From a virus, in the IMG/VR virus record IMGVR_UViG_3300042350_001509, positions 1-21,402 of that record: 21,402 nucleotides of DNA. The stretch is one strand, 5' to 3'. Positions 8,701 through 14,601 of the stretch are shown here, in pieces (positions within the stretch are counted from its first letter, which is position 1; the number at the start of each line of letters is the position of its first letter). A program made the translations under genes and the position numbers. The notes below the pieces were generated by a model. It worked only from the letters and a program-made list of their open reading frames with translations. It did no database searches and was not told where the DNA came from.

Positions 8701-10212
8701 CGCATGCTTGGTGTACCTGCACAGATCCTACGTAAATTTATTACACGCAACCCTGTGTATGCGCTTCGACAGATTGTCCGTGACTCTACGGCTGCTGTGA
8801 TGGTGTCTGGCGCTAACATGACGCCAGTGGCCTCGTCGCTAAAAGAACTTGGCAAGATGCGTCAGGGTAAGAGTGAAGGTGAGAAGCTCCTGCAAGAGCG
8901 TGGGGTTCTGGGTGGTCAGGTGCTAACCGGCACGCCTGAAGATCTCTCAAAGATGTTACGCGAACTTGCTGGTGGCGGTAAATCGTGGACAACAGCTATG
9001 GCTAAGCTCGATAACTTAGCTGTCCAGGGTGATGCCGCAACGCGTGTAGTGATGTACAACAGCTTCCGCAAGCAGGGGCTGTCTGATATGGAGGCAACGC
9101 TTGCCACGTTAGAGTCTATGAACTTTAACCGTCGTGGTTTGTCGCCTAGCGTGTACATGCTGTCCATGATGGTGCCGTTCATGAACGCCCAGATCCAAGG
9201 TTTGGATGTGTTGTACCGTGCGTTTACAGGCAAGATGCCGTTTAATCAACAGCTTAAGGTAAGAGAGAAGTTAATCGCCCGTGGCTTGATGCTTGCCGGT
9301 ATAACGATGGCATACGCTGCCATGATGGAGGATGACGAGACGTACAAGAACGCAGACCCCACTGATCGGGCGATGAACTTCTTTGTACACACTCCATTCT
9401 TTGACGAAGCTGTGCGCATACCCATCCCGTTTGAGATTGGCTATATCTTTAAAACATTGCCTGAGATGGTTTACAACACCGCTTTTGGTGATACAGAAAT
9501 CAAACAGGTAGCGCCAGCTATAAGGAAAATTCTTTCAAGCCTTGTGCCTGGAGATATTCCTGCCGGTATCAAGCCAATGATTGAGTTGATGACGAACTAC
9601 TCGTTTTATAGCGGCAAAGCTATTGAGAGCGAACGGGAGAAGGCGCTTGTACCAGAAGAGCGGTACCGTGCTGGAACCTCTGAAGTGTCTAAACTTATCG
9701 GTCAGTTGTTTGGTATCTCACCCATCAAAATTGACTACATGATTCGCGGTTACACCGGAGGTCTGGGTGTCGCTGCTGTCAGCATCGCTAACCCTGTTCT
9801 TGCGGCAGATGAGAAAGTTTCTGCTGAAAAGAGAGTAAGTGAGCTGCCGATAGTTGGGGGTCTCTTCCAACCCAAAGATGCCCAAGGGCTAATAAACTAC
9901 GCTTACGAACTTGTTGGTGACATCGAGCAGCGTCAGCGCACGATAAAGACTATTCAGGAGCGTGGTCGCCGCGAGGACGTGCAGGAGTTTTTGGAAGAAA
10001 ACAGGGACTTACTCAAGATGGCTCCAGCCGCAGGCTCATTTAAGAAGAGGATGGGCGAGTACGCAGCACGTGAGCGGTATATTCGTGATGCAGAGGGTAT
10101 GTCCCCCGCTGAGAAGCGGGAGAAGCTCGACCAGATTAGGGATGCTCGGATCGAATTTGCGAAGAAAATGATAGCCGCTGTCGCTGAAAGTAAACGCCTA
10201 GCTGACCGTTGA
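2743..10212 (+). CDS. Giant large polyvalent protein with HExxGH metallopeptidase-like and LPD38-like regions
   Basis: 2489 residues. The ATG follows AAGGA (2728-2732) and lies 5 bases after the previous stop. Order of parts: residues 1-37, a YEITGPDGRLYEIEGPAGAT module that recurs at the N-termini of phage virion proteins; about 115-215, Gly/Ala-rich hydrophobic segment; about 300-1440, Lys/Glu/Gln/Ala-rich coiled coil; 1440-1560, a globular domain with H1476-EVVG-H1481-YG and candidate third ligand E1544 in RELIAHVEE; about 1620-2000, helical region with NDYIPFYR; about 2003-2250, NPVYALRQIVRDS and LDNLAVQGDAATR, resembling LPD38, with a hydrophobic stretch at 2178-2197. Such polyvalent proteins occur in phages and mobile elements and are thought to enter the host with the DNA. 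No lysozyme or transglycosylase motif is visible. It ends the + strand module. Inference: ejected internal virion protein, possibly with peptidase activity. LPD38 assignment is from memory of the pattern. Confidence 0.85.
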   Translation: MPLYEITGPDGRLYEIEGPAGATKEQVVAAVVSKLGGMPAPARPEGGLRGAVKKGTESLISSGLAGLTGVIDPERAAREALERERSIGQRYKDEVSLDALKEKYQQEGLFAAGKELARQVPIAVAEQLPQVGVALGGARLGAMAGAPLGPVGAGVGAAVGAFAPSFLQQFGTNLSRQAAEGKTIDAASAATAATAQAGLETAAGAFTLGKQMVGKLIGRPAEKAIDSAAGRALAEQSLKRSLATGAVRATAVEVPTEVTQAMLERLQAGLPLLSDDAIKEYGDTAYQTALASPGFGGAARVAERSAVRAQVAEEESKKRAEEQQRQAAVEEQQRQAEEARKRSPEYMQQLNQEQVQLKDEMRQINELLKDKTLDPDQKLEAQDRRKDIGKRLKEINQDIRTVFPARPVSELLAERQMAQEEKGAPVVDEFGNIVPGKFLPRSEADVEAQVAQGYDTEINRLRAAEEKRVQELQLELQEAYRRTVSAAERKDAKEEAEYKKLIADISKKVEQGKKALVKSGMSVDMQAPFAEAYDSLTEAAEQAQVGTYDESLVDQILEKIQAEQPKATVEAKGELALEGRSKVTEQIQELKNQREKAVQARDKETIANIDAQVAELRRTEAAAAPDYKGKQEEVFLDLESTVDDLRKRRYFGVTGETGEASSLAKSLQKKATALKGEYVNNVLQEIAESRAQQKQVGLNKDEELAVRARLDAVLQEYIKRSQALSAKEIVDGMDQVLEKQREFAPRDVKVLTQLQNRLRNNADKELELSNRIEREPNANNKAQLQRQLDGLFNQTSQITNTFLQRLTEPLKVRTVEVLRRPSDKRPLAERPFGAPKRASDILQEQLAEVRAEYMQPERQAAPQVLKTQFAGEEAKKVEAERSTLKRKIEAAENQIERVRGMGELQPAVDKAFDTFERIEKPSEALVDLVLEQTDRILRGTDLPFKPSADVARRAQRPGAQNTAELLPQIQKQLAAEQPAPEVGGPQMDLFGEKELEPRATIRKTPEAFMRFLNSFKVSSMRKKLEDAKKQIADNEKKQQDVERASKQNLDRLIDEVGKDVRKTALKVQRDVVERINAEGLRDLQTLAQSISQELAAKTRQYKNIVEKADRAEYYIADADRQAADKYLEDLRTDLAAVMAEIKDAAPAAEDKLLANAEVALDKRLNSEKELLRKLEAERAARQVKPESEQAIARRNIAILEATKRRIADLRAKAKQATEQRLAGMQGVRRTTETVTVLTEVGRGKKKRLELAERERKVTQPIGKGAEKIERRAEALDLSSTAAEAYARTAQEEKVLSPAEAAQALLRGTKQSITATGNLGGTTEQIRKQRLKPLRGGKAEQAAKNIAEASTLRQRAAGKKAQTDKDLLKLLKSFEEGMAREKDDTVFRVEETGNAVVDLAQAKERVDAFKAKLPENVKFVYAESVVDAPKAFIRALYQQGMDIDSAKVKGGVLPDGTIVVIGENHTDMLDLEKTLVHEVVGHYGVDTLLGEKGMDNLIETVNAQKGGMAALAESLGVYDAALGAAFGLRRVGASEKDQQRAAMRELIAHVEEARIDENFKQKARRFLGELIGAVKAALRKMGLMTLVEQTPSDIYFLLRQARSKMAESQPGAYRTVGGEVAFRGQTRYDASVPEEVIRANNKVVAAPAGVFDKVKANNSWLAVRTQFIDRFEPLERVAEQMKDSLQATQMMYYLRMYDQRMSFTAEVTNNGPLVLDKQKRADGREEIVVKSSGTTSLKDVADELRKVTSMNADAANMTFTTYLAALRADRVGIDTLNFDPSLTQADLDAVKDFVARTPDVKAAFEKAREKYNAYNKGLVEFLVQTGALSKDTAKKLSETNDYIPFYRKQGGNAELVLGGEIAPITVGNLKNQPYLNELVGDNRHILDFFTSSVQNTNMLTDMALRNLATRNVAFGLGEMGLLERTPKEIEANKSGIRKGKAKGAEVIRFKIDGEDYYAEASTDAIGIPSDLLVKGLEGISMTVPAAVRMLGVPAQILRKFITRNPVYALRQIVRDSTAAVMVSGANMTPVASSLKELGKMRQGKSEGEKLLQERGVLGGQVLTGTPEDLSKMLRELAGGGKSWTTAMAKLDNLAVQGDAATRVVMYNSFRKQGLSDMEATLATLESMNFNRRGLSPSVYMLSMMVPFMNAQIQGLDVLYRAFTGKMPFNQQLKVREKLIARGLMLAGITMAYAAMMEDDETYKNADPTDRAMNFFVHTPFFDEAVRIPIPFEIGYIFKTLPEMVYNTAFGDTEIKQVAPAIRKILSSLVPGDIPAGIKPMIELMTNYSFYSGKAIESEREKALVPEERYRAGTSEVSKLIGQLFGISPIKIDYMIRGYTGGLGVAAVSIANPVLAADEKVSAEKRVSELPIVGGLFQPKDAQGLINYAYELVGDIEQRQRTIKTIQERGRREDVQEFLEENRDLLKMAPAAGSFKKRMGEYAARERYIRDAEGMSPAEKREKLDQIRDARIEFAKKMIAAVAESKRLADR
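7168..7191 (+). other. HExxGH metallopeptidase-like motif in the giant protein
   Basis: Codons 1476-1483 read HEVVGHYG. The spacing is H-E-x-x-x-H with Gly before the second His, unlike the usual HExxH of zincins but like the HExxGH of M49 dipeptidyl peptidase III. A downstream glutamate (E1544, codon 7372-7374) in a helical segment is a plausible third ligand. The same motif type is common in large polyvalent phage proteins. Confidence 0.6.
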
Positions 10213-10384
10213 CAATACAGACAAACGGTTTGATATGAAAGATGTGCCTTTCTGTAGCTGAGCGGTATGCTTGCTCTATCGTGCGCTCAGGATTGAGCGT
10301 GGGGACAAAGAAACCGCCTCCTAGCGGAACTTGTTCCCACGGAAACTCAATCTTCAATTTCTGGCATTGAGATTCGGATTGCAT
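10136..10384 (-). CDS. Small conserved phage protein (VPLGGGFFVP type)
   Basis: About 82 residues from ATG at 10384; a GTG two codons upstream (10390) is an alternative, and only a weak AGGGA precedes either. The core, FPWEQVPLGGGFFVPTL followed by a basic helix and ending near GVYFQRQR, matches a small unannotated protein family that I recall from many phages (pattern FPxxxVPxGxSFFVP...GxRVxR). No function is known to me. It overlaps the end of the primase-helicase gene by about 38 bases upstream. Its last 25 codons overlap the end of the giant + strand gene by 77 bases in convergent orientation. Two inverted repeats lie within it. It is the last gene of the - strand run. The family match is pattern memory, so moderate confidence. 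Confidence 0.65.
   Translation of the reverse strand: MQSESQCQKLKIEFPWEQVPLGGGFFVPTLNPERTIEQAYRSATERHIFHIKPFVCIVNGQLGVYFQRQRLSFSSQIRSEHP
10283..10341. terminator. Two consecutive inverted repeats at the convergent gene junction
   Basis: First hairpin: GCGCTCA (10283-10289), loop GGAT, TGAGCGT (10294-10300). Second: CGTGGGGACAAAG (10298-10310) pairs with CTTGTTCCCACG (10330-10341) through 12 pairs with one G-U and one bulged A. It encloses CCGC (10314-10317) and GCGG (10324-10327) around a 6-base loop. The two share CGT, so they may be alternatives. There is no T-run on either side, so intrinsic termination is uncertain; the location between converging transcripts is the reason for suspecting it. 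Confidence 0.35.
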
Positions 10385-13217
10385 TAACACGCATCCCTGG
10401 ACCTCTGGTTCTCTTCATCAAGTCTGTCTTACCGTATGTGACACGGTACACGCGTTCAATCTGTTTCTTAAAGTCTGAGTACCCGAAACTCATGGACGCA
10501 CAGTAAGACTTGAGCAGCGCCTCCTCGATGTAATAGTCGATGTATCCTGCCGTCACCCCATGCTCTACGCGCCCTGCAATTTCAGTACGTGAAATTGTTT
10601 CATCAAGCACCCCGTTATCCCCAAGTGTGGCGGCAAGTGTGCCGTCAACTTGTTTAATCACGACAAACTTACCGTAGAACTCTCTTGTGTAAGAGTTCAG
10701 TACATCCTCGACGGTACGCTTGCTGCTCTTAACTGTCTCTCTGCTCTTGAAAACTAAGCTGCGAAACACTCGGATGATGCGCTCCACAGGCAGGTCGATG
10801 ATGCCCATATACTTACTACCCATAGCAACAGCCCCTGCAATACACGCTGTGTTACCGGCAGTCCAGAAGCGCTCATCATCTGATGACCTGAACTCCATAC
10901 GGATGTGTTTCTCAATCTTCTTGTAAAGCTTCAACGCCTCCATAGCGTTTTGAGACATCCACTGTGAATAGAGCGGACCGACCACACCATAGTTTTGAGA
11001 CAGCGACACAATCACATCGCGCTCGTGGTCGTCCCATGTGAGGATGTCAGACAGCGTCATCTCAAGCACTCGCCGTAACTCACCCTCTGAGGAGTGCTTG
11101 CGGTTACCTGTCATGTAGTCCATAACGTGCGTGTTAGACGCCATCAGCGCAAGCAGTGACCAGATTGTGGTGTTCAAGCGTTCTTTGTTTGCGCCTGACT
11201 CCATACGGTCTTTGCCTTTACCCTCACTAATGTCGAAGATCATTGCGGGGAACCACTCGAAGTCACGCCTGTTCTTTACCGTAATCTCATCAGAGATCAG
11301 CGGCAGTGAACCCAGCATCCCTGCATGGTGGACCATCGCTACATCAGACGTTGATCGACTTACACGGAAGTGATCTGGGTGCCCCCACACGCTTGCAGCA
11401 AGGCGCAGCGCCAGCGTTTTACCCGTGCCTGACTCCGTAGACCCAAGGTGATACGTCATCCCTGACAACTTACTGAACGCCATAAACGGTGAGCCTAACC
11501 CCACGCACATCACAGCGAGCATCTCATCCAAGCCTTTGTCAATCAGCACCTGTATGACACTCTTCCAACCATCTAGCGTGCCCATGGAGCGCATGCTACT
11601 TGTGATGTTTTGAAGATCAGGCATGGGCACTTTGCGCATCTGCCCGTTTTGGTACACACCCCCACCGTACACAAAGGGCGTGTTGCGTCCTTCGACTAGT
11701 CGATCAAAGCTCTGCCACCCGTAATTAGATGGAATAACGATGGGTGTCTTTGCAATGCTCGCGTTTTCAACGCAGCCGCGCACGTAGTCAAACAAGTTCT
11801 TATCGTTACCTGCGCCAAATGAAGCAATGATGTTTTGCGCTGCAAGTGTTTTAACTGTCTCGTCTTTACTGACTACAGCTTTTTGATTTAGCAACACGTC
11901 ATGGAAATCATCATCGCGCTCAGCGATCATGTGCACAATGTGCTCGCCAGTGGGCTGCTTGAGAATATCCACAGCGAACAGCGTAAACGGCAGGATCATC
12001 ACTGACTTCTTGGACTTGTTACCCTCATCATCCTCAAGTGTCTTATCGATAAACACCCCGCCTTTGGCGCCATAGCTAAACCCACGGGGCGGCGCAGGGC
12101 GTGTGTACTGGGCAGGCAGCATCTCTTCTTCATGATGTATCTCAATTTCTTTCTCAGTGTTATCTGTGACCACAGTGCGGCACAGACTGAGAGGATTAGT
12201 TATCTTGCCCCAGTGCGTACACTTCGTACAAACGTTAGGATTCTCGCTATCCATCTTGATGCACGGATACGGTCCTTTAATTTCTCGCAGCTTCTGCCGC
12301 ATGCGATCTTCGTCATACGGGTGCATCTCCGACAGACGACGCGAGTATTCATCGCTATCTGCGCAACGCGACGACCAAGAGAGTAACCCGCGCCACAACG
12401 GTTCCATGCCATCTTCAGTCGCATGATCTTTGTAGTACTCCAGTTGTTTACAGCCTGAACCCTCAAGCGTTTTAATCCACAAAACTTTAAAGTCGCTTTG
12501 AAGATTGTCGAGCAGCTTGACGGTTGTGGCTGAGTTATCTCGCTTGGGACGCTCGCCTTCGATCTCAACCTTCTGCGCCAGTAACGGGTTGTAAGCATGA
12601 CCGTTCAACTTCTTGATGAGGTAGTGGGAGAACAACTCGAACTCAAACGCTTCAGGCTTTGCCTCCACCATAATGCGCACGGCACGTGGTTTAGGGTACT
12701 TAGGCTTGAAGTTGACCGTCCCCGGTATGCGCAAGACACGCGCTGCATCAGCCGTGACGGTGTTGTCGATACGCATATTCTCCTGTGCGCAAAGTCTTTT
12801 TAAGTTCTCTGCAACAGGTTTCCACTGTTCAATTGAAATGTCGGCAGTAAACGGCCAGTACACATGAAGCCCACCACCTGAATCAACAACAAGCGGTTGA
12901 CCGAGTTGAGCAAGATCTGTCTTTTCAAGGAACACATCAAGCGCTTCTGCCGCATCCCGCTTCGTCTCGTACCCGTCAAGATCAAGAAAAGCAGCGCGTA
13001 TGTATTCAGCGTTCTTAGCGGTGCGGTTGCCTTCCTCTTTAAAGGTAGCCAGCGCAAAGTAAACGTCCTTCTTGTCCTTAACCCATGAATCTACGACATG
13101 CTGAAACTCTCCTAAGTTTGTTGCAAAAACATGCTCTTTTTTCTTTGATGTTAGTTCGGCAATACAGTACACACCTGTCGATGGGAGTACCGCCGCCAAG
13201 AACTCTTGCGGTTGCAT
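10347..13217 (-). CDS. Primase-polymerase (AEP-type) fused to a DUF927-type helicase
   Basis: 956 residues, ATG at 13217 with GGAG five bases upstream. N-terminal domain: FLDLDG with D79 and D81 (metal-binding DxD), SGGGLHVYW at 113-121 with H118, and DNTVTADAARVLRIPGT at 151-167, the three-motif layout of archaeo-eukaryotic-type primases in replicons and phages. Middle: C319, C330, C333, C346 in a CxnCxxCxH-W arrangement, probably a zinc knuckle. C-terminal domain: GSTESGTGKT Walker A at 592-601 (K600), LPLISDEI Walker B-like segment, and a preceding GTLDGWK / LGSPFMAF region as in DUF927 ATPases. Expected role: primer synthesis plus unwinding at the fork. No separate DnaB- or DnaG-type gene is present in the window, so this may be the main primase-helicase. 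It follows a 60-residue gene by 14 bases. The product is inferred from motifs; confidence is high for the class. Confidence 0.9.
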   Translation of the reverse strand: MQPQEFLAAVLPSTGVYCIAELTSKKKEHVFATNLGEFQHVVDSWVKDKKDVYFALATFKEEGNRTAKNAEYIRAAFLDLDGYETKRDAAEALDVFLEKTDLAQLGQPLVVDSGGGLHVYWPFTADISIEQWKPVAENLKRLCAQENMRIDNTVTADAARVLRIPGTVNFKPKYPKPRAVRIMVEAKPEAFEFELFSHYLIKKLNGHAYNPLLAQKVEIEGERPKRDNSATTVKLLDNLQSDFKVLWIKTLEGSGCKQLEYYKDHATEDGMEPLWRGLLSWSSRCADSDEYSRRLSEMHPYDEDRMRQKLREIKGPYPCIKMDSENPNVCTKCTHWGKITNPLSLCRTVVTDNTEKEIEIHHEEEMLPAQYTRPAPPRGFSYGAKGGVFIDKTLEDDEGNKSKKSVMILPFTLFAVDILKQPTGEHIVHMIAERDDDFHDVLLNQKAVVSKDETVKTLAAQNIIASFGAGNDKNLFDYVRGCVENASIAKTPIVIPSNYGWQSFDRLVEGRNTPFVYGGGVYQNGQMRKVPMPDLQNITSSMRSMGTLDGWKSVIQVLIDKGLDEMLAVMCVGLGSPFMAFSKLSGMTYHLGSTESGTGKTLALRLAASVWGHPDHFRVSRSTSDVAMVHHAGMLGSLPLISDEITVKNRRDFEWFPAMIFDISEGKGKDRMESGANKERLNTTIWSLLALMASNTHVMDYMTGNRKHSSEGELRRVLEMTLSDILTWDDHERDVIVSLSQNYGVVGPLYSQWMSQNAMEALKLYKKIEKHIRMEFRSSDDERFWTAGNTACIAGAVAMGSKYMGIIDLPVERIIRVFRSLVFKSRETVKSSKRTVEDVLNSYTREFYGKFVVIKQVDGTLAATLGDNGVLDETISRTEIAGRVEHGVTAGYIDYYIEEALLKSYCASMSFGYSDFKKQIERVYRVTYGKTDLMKRTRGPGMRVNAIRISMPEIED

Positions 13218-13231
13218 GAAAACTCCACAGG

Positions 13232-13414
13232 TCAGAACAAGGGTAACTGCCGTCCGTCTTTAGGTTCAGCAATGTCAGGGATGTGCTGCTCCATGTATTG
13301 GGCCATACGTCGAAGAAGCTCTTTCAAAAAAGCAGGTTCGACTTCTTCCCAATGTATTTCACAGTAGTTCAAAAGCTCCGCATCCGTCAGGCTTGTAGGT
13401 TGTATTCCTCGCAT
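13232..13414 (-). CDS. 60-residue phage protein ending in QLPLF (possible sliding-clamp binder)
   Basis: The ATG at 13414 is chosen because GGAG lies at 13421-13424 with a 6-base gap; an ATG four codons earlier (13426) lacks a good ribosome site. The body is helical and acidic, starting LTDAELLNYCEIHWEEVEP, then LLRRMAQYMEQ, a pattern seen in small unannotated phage proteins. The last five residues are Q-L-P-L-F, directly before the stop. This fits the bacterial beta-clamp-binding consensus QLxLF, which is often C-terminal in polymerases and repair proteins. It overlaps the HTH gene by 28 bases and precedes the primase-helicase. Function unproven; clamp binding is an inference from five residues. 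Confidence 0.7.
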   Translation of the reverse strand: MRGIQPTSLTDAELLNYCEIHWEEVEPAFLKELLRRMAQYMEQHIPDIAEPKDGRQLPLF

Positions 13415-13665
13415 ATGTGTCTCCATGCGTGATCGGCTGTTGGGTGTCTTTCAAGTATGTTGATTAGCTGCTGCACGCGTGAGCGATATGCGGGAGTTAC
13501 TTCAACACCAGATAGCCAGTTGTAAACGGTTTGTCGCGTTGCGCCTGTAAATTTTGAAATACGCAACACAGAAAAGTCTCGGTGCACCGCCCACTTTCCC
13601 AGCCTTGAGCCGAGAGTGCGGGGGGCGTGTTTAACAACGTTTTTAGTTCGGTCAGAATAGGGCAT
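13387..13665 (-). CDS. HTH DNA-binding protein, Cro/XRE-like
   Basis: 92 residues, basic. A helix-turn-helix is visible at about residues 32-53: SVLRISKFTGATRQTVYNWL followed by SG, where ATRQTVYNWLSG is the usual recognition-helix form of XRE-type regulators. A C-terminal helix (RVQQLINILE) may support dimer formation. The ATG at 13665 has no clear Shine-Dalgarno sequence, and a GC-rich hairpin stands 9 bases upstream, so expression may be low or controlled. It lies between the SSB-like gene and the 60-residue gene inside the replication run. Similar short HTH proteins occur in aquatic phages. Likely target: a phage promoter or operator near this cluster, unknown. No inducer domain or cleavage motif of a CI-like repressor is present, so it is more Cro-like. 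Confidence 0.8.
   Translation of the reverse strand: MPYSDRTKNVVKHAPRTLGSRLGKWAVHRDFSVLRISKFTGATRQTVYNWLSGVEVTPAYRSRVQQLINILERHPTADHAWRHICEEYNLQA
13421..13424 (-). promoter_or_regulatory. Shine-Dalgarno GGAG deciding the start of the 60-residue gene
   Basis: GGAG formed by the upstream ATG and its next codon (ATGGAG) stands 6 bases before the ATG at 13414, favouring the shorter product over the ORF that begins at 13426. Confidence 0.55.
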
Positions 13666-13674
13666 AGTGTTTAA

Positions 13675-13690
13675 AGGGGCTTGCGCCCCT
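13675..13690 (-). terminator. GC-rich hairpin with GCAA loop after the SSB-like gene
   Basis: Read on the - strand: AGGGGC, loop GCAA (GNRA type), GCCCCT, then TTTAAAC. A perfect 6-bp stem begins 5 bases after the stop of the SSB-like gene. The T-tract is only three bases, so it may attenuate rather than stop transcription, or stabilise the upstream message. Confidence 0.45.
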
Positions 13691-13695
13691 GTTGA

Positions 13696-14601
13696 TTAGT
13701 CGTCAGTGTCCCAAGCATCTACGGTAGCAGCAATCCCAGACTTCTTGGGTACTGCGTTAACAGGCGCCGATTCCTTACGAACTTCCGGCTCACTGTCGTC
13801 CGATTCTTCCACAACTTCTTTCTTTTTAGCACTAGCCTTTGGTCTGGTACCTTCCAGTGCAGGCGGTGCGACTTGGGGCTGAGGTGCGCTGAACGACATA
13901 GTCACCATCTTCTTGACGGGTTCAGTGTCAATCTTGGTTTCGACCGTTGCAAACTCATCGTCGGTCAACCAACGCATCGTTTTGAAGAACAACTTAGGCA
14001 CAGCAGCTTTAGTATCAAAGCGCATACGTGTGACAACTTCTTCAGGTTTGATGTCTTGCGCAGCTAACCAGCGAGCGTAAGCTTGCAGAGGCAGATTACC
14101 GCTGCCATCGTCCTTACCGAAAATACTCGTGGCAGGTAAAGACAACGCTAGCGCATCACCACCAACGTCATTAGCCAACACTACAGCAATACGTTGTGAG
14201 AAACGACAAGCGCGGCTGTTGCCTTCACCGCTGCCCTGAATGTTCTGTGGGCAGTCAGCACAGTTGGAGTGCTGGGGTTCAGCAACAGATGCGTCGGGCT
14301 TATCACCGTCTGCTGACCAGCATGTAGGCGATGTAGTTTTACCCTCTTCATACTTGCCCATGTAAAACGTACGACCGATCTTGGGCGCTGCTCCAACGAC
14401 TACAACATCAAGATGTCGATCATCAATCGATGCGATCTCTTTACCATCGCTTATCAAACGAAACACACCGCCTTTGATAGAGATGTTCTTGCCAGATGCA
14501 CTACTAACACCGCCAGTTAAAGCTAAAGCAATTGCAGACGGGCCACCCCGCTTGGCAAAAGCGGGAGCTTTGGAAGGATTAAAAACAGTAACGTTACTCA
14601 T
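13696..14601 (-). CDS. SSB-like single-stranded DNA-binding protein (zinc cysteines, acidic tail)
   Basis: 301 residues, ATG at 14601, overlapping the upstream stop as ATGA; AAGGAAA lies about 8 bases before the start. The N-terminal 230 residues look beta-rich. Cysteines C94, C114, C117 and C132 (CxxC plus two flanking) could hold zinc, as an insertion in an OB-like domain would. Residues 235-290 are a Pro/Ala/Lys/Glu-rich linker. The end, DAWDTDD, is an acidic tail with an aromatic residue, as in phage and bacterial single-stranded DNA-binding proteins, where the tail recruits partners. The location among polymerase, helicase and primase genes fits. Direct sequence similarity to SSB, T7 gp2.5 or T4 gp32 is not evident, so the assignment is by composition, cysteines, tail and context. 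It might instead be another DNA-binding accessory factor. Confidence 0.7.
   Translation of the reverse strand: MSNVTVFNPSKAPAFAKRGGPSAIALALTGGVSSASGKNISIKGGVFRLISDGKEIASIDDRHLDVVVVGAAPKIGRTFYMGKYEEGKTTSPTCWSADGDKPDASVAEPQHSNCADCPQNIQGSGEGNSRACRFSQRIAVVLANDVGGDALALSLPATSIFGKDDGSGNLPLQAYARWLAAQDIKPEEVVTRMRFDTKAAVPKLFFKTMRWLTDDEFATVETKIDTEPVKKMVTMSFSAPQPQVAPPALEGTRPKASAKKKEVVEESDDSEPEVRKESAPVNAVPKKSGIAATVDAWDTDD

Noticed and set aside
10205-10229. ACCGTT...AACGGT inverted repeat just before and after the stop of the giant gene
   Set aside because: Six pairs with a 13-base loop and no following T-run; too weak to call a terminator.
12200-12598. 132-codon open frame on the - strand within the primase-helicase gene
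   Set aside because: It overlaps completely a gene with clear motifs in another frame, and it has no recognisable domain.
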